From positions 1-63,401 of the forward strand of contig JABFSI010000045.1 in NCBI GenBank assembly GCA_013140695.1: 63,401 nt of DNA, read 5' to 3'. Under the pieces are notes generated by a model that made no database searches, was not told the origin of the DNA, and saw nothing but the letters and a program-made list of their open reading frames with translations. Numbering within the stretch: the first letter of the stretch is position 1; every line of letters begins with the position of its first letter. Shown here piece after piece: positions 61,862 through 63,401 of the stretch. Position numbers and translations under genes: made by a program. The DNA comes from Sideroxydans sp. (GTDB lineage Bacteria > Pseudomonadota > Gammaproteobacteria > Burkholderiales > Gallionellaceae).

Positions 61862-63401
61862 ATGAAAAGCAGTGAAATTCGCCAAAAATTCCTCGATTAT
61901 TTCGCCTCTAAAGGCCACACGATAGTCGCTTCCAGTTCACTCGTTCCACATGAAGATCCAACGTTGTTGTTCACCAACGCGGGGATGAATCAATTCAAGG
62001 ATGTGTTCCTTGGCTTTGATAAGCGTCCTTACACGCGCGCAACTTCTTCACAAAAATGTGTGCGTGCGGGCGGCAAGCATAATGACTTGGAAAACGTCGG
62101 CTACACCGCGCGTCATCACACCTTCTTTGAAATGTTGGGCAACTTTAGCTTCGGCGATTACTTCAAACGTGACGCGATTAATTACGCGTGGGAACTGCTC
62201 ACGGTGGTGTTCAAACTGCCTAAAGACAAACTTTACGTCACCGTGTATGCCGAGGACGACGAGGCGTATGACATTTGGACAAAAGAGATGGGGCTGACAC
62301 CGGATCGCGTGATCCGCATCGGTGACAACAAAGGTGCGCGCTACGCTTCCGACAACTTCTGGATGATGGGAGACACCGGCCCTTGCGGTCCCTGCACCGA
62401 GATCTTTTACGACCACGGCGCACACATTCCTGGCGGATTGCCTGGCACCCCCGAAGAAGATGGCGACCGTTTCATCGAGATCTGGAACAACGTGTTTATG
62501 CAGTTCAACCGTGATGAAGCGGGCGTGATGCATCCGCTACCCAAGCCATCTGTCGATACAGGCATGGGCTTGGAGCGTATCTCGGCGGTGTTGCAGCATG
62601 TGCATGCCAACTACGAGATCGATCTGTTCCAAGCACTCATCAAGGCTGCTGCGCGCGAAACTTTTTGCTCTCCGCTTAATCGCTTACATGTAAATTTGAC
62701 TGTTGCAGATGTTGAACGAGATTGGGTTGAGGTTAGTAAAAACAATTCATTAAAAGTAATTGCAGATCACATTCGCTCTTGTGCATTCCTAATTGCAGAT
62801 GGGGTGATTCCAAGTAATGAAGGCCGAGGTTATGTATTGCGCCGTATCATCCGCCGTGCAATTCGCCATGGTTACAAATTGGGTATGCGCACAGAGTTTT
62901 TTTACAAAATCGTTCCTGACTTAGTCGAACAGATGGGTGTTGCCTATCCCGAGTTGGCTTCGGGTCAAGTGCGTGTGATGGAGATACTCAAGCAGGAAGA
63001 AGAGCGTTTCTTTGCCACGATTGGGAATGGAATGAGTATTTTGATTTCAGCATTATTTGGTGGGACTGAAGTTGTTGAAAGGCAAAGTGGTAAGGGAGTG
63101 GTATCTGAAATAATTGGAGTTACAAAGAAGATTGAAATACTTGATGGAAATGTTGCATTCCAATTGCATGACACCTACGGATTTCCACTCGATTTAACAC
63201 AAGATGTATGCCGTGAATATGTTGTGATTGTTGATATCGCAGGCTTCAACGTAGCGATGGCGAATCAGAAGCAGATGGCACGCTCAGCAGGCAAGTTCAA
63301 GATGGCGGCGAATCTGGAATATGCGGGTGCGGCGACGACTTTCCATGGTTACGACACGCTGGAACACAAAGGTAACATCCTAGCGTTATACAAAGACGGC
63401 G
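61862..63401 (+). CDS. alaS: Alanyl-tRNA synthetase, N-terminal part; 3' end beyond the window
   Basis: The first 513 codons of a class II synthetase normally near 875 residues. Start [29 protein letters not shown]; motif 1/2 region [15 protein letters not shown] and [41 protein letters not shown]; motif 3 [12 protein letters not shown] near residue 238. Two AT-rich patches, residues about 268-300 and 386-450, break the otherwise uniform style and include extra residues ([37 protein letters not shown]). Conserved [28 protein letters not shown] is intact, so the frame is open. Confidence 0.94.
   Translation, partial: MKSSEIRQKFLDYFASKGHTIVASSSLVPHEDPTLLFTNAGMNQFKDVFLGFDKRPYTRATSSQKCVRAGGKHNDLENVGYTARHHTFFEMLGNFSFGDYFKRDAINYAWELLTVVFKLPKDKLYVTVYAEDDEAYDIWTKEMGLTPDRVIRIGDNKGARYASDNFWMMGDTGPCGPCTEIFYDHGAHIPGGLPGTPEEDGDRFIEIWNNVFMQFNRDEAGVMHPLPKPSVDTGMGLERISAVLQHVHANYEIDLFQALIKAAARETFCSPLNRLHVNLTVADVERDWVEVSKNNSLKVIADHIRSCAFLIADGVIPSNEGRGYVLRRIIRRAIRHGYKLGMRTEFFYKIVPDLVEQMGVAYPELASGQVRVMEILKQEEERFFATIGNGMSILISALFGGTEVVERQSGKGVVSEIIGVTKKIEILDGNVAFQLHDTYGFPLDLTQDVCREYVVIVDIAGFNVAMANQKQMARSAGKFKMAANLEYAGAATTFHGYDTLEHKGNILALYKDG

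Noticed and set aside
1-63401. CRISPR arrays, prophage modules, IS elements, rRNA or tRNA genes
   Set aside because: No regularly spaced repeats, phage structural genes, transposase motifs or cloverleaf-like sequences were noticed by eye; a dedicated tRNA or CRISPR scan was not possible.

Overview
The window looks like chromosomal DNA of a betaproteobacterium, most plausibly of the order Nitrosomonadales (Gallionellaceae-like). I infer this from gene order and protein content, not from any marker RNA. The run leuC-entericidin-leuD-leuB-asd-fimV-(membrane protein)-truA-trpF-trpB-trpA-accD-folC-dedD-cvpA-purF-metZ, followed by recA-recX-alaS, and the iscRSUA-hscBA-fdx-iscX cluster downstream of cysE, are arrangements typical of that class. 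I saw no rRNA, tRNA, CRISPR array, insertion sequence or prophage.

Layout. 1-2.7 kb: truncated pepN, a 2OG-Fe(II) dioxygenase and a DUF3301 protein. 2.7-7.9 kb: an accessory stretch of small genes, including a methyltransferase, DUF2721, a higBA toxin-antitoxin pair with a readable operator and promoter, three exported proteins of poorly known function and a DUF4258/YgiT-type pair. 8-11.3 kb: suhB-mutS. 11.4-18.9 kb: trmJ-cysE, then iscR-iscS-iscU-iscA-hscB-hscA-fdx-iscX-dsbB behind an IscR-type promoter. 18.9-30.2 kb: a light-response locus. A leftward operon holds a LitR/CarH-type B12 regulator, a lipocalin, a class III nucleotide cyclase, a 101-aa unknown, a BLUF photoreceptor and a CIA30 protein. 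It diverges from a tightly overlapping rightward operon of flavoprotein, DUF1365, Cfa-like methyltransferase, chalcone-isomerase-like protein, MFS, DUF3833 lipoprotein, SDR, NTF2-like protein and glutathione peroxidase. 30.5-36.3 kb: cytochrome b561, an EnvZ/OmpR pair with a probable target gene, a broken 5'-nucleotidase pseudogene, an MFS permease and a DUF2799 lipoprotein. 36.5-51.3 kb: cimA and the leu/asd/fimV/truA/trp/accD biosynthetic block. 51.3-53.9 kb: an insertion-like pair, a nuclease-helicase and a beta-barrel protein, between accD and folC. 53.9-59.3 kb: folC, dedD, cvpA, purF and metZ, the last behind a SAM-II-type riboswitch. 59.4-63.4 kb: pncC, recA, recX and truncated alaS.

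How the parts work together. The isc genes build Fe-S clusters and are repressed by IscR. The cimA/leu genes make 2-oxobutyrate, isoleucine precursors and leucine. trpFBA makes tryptophan. metZ makes homocysteine under S-adenosylmethionine control. The most notable unit is the light locus: a cobalamin photoreceptor-repressor faces a membrane-lipid remodelling operon and shares its own operon with a second, flavin-based photoreceptor and a cyclase.
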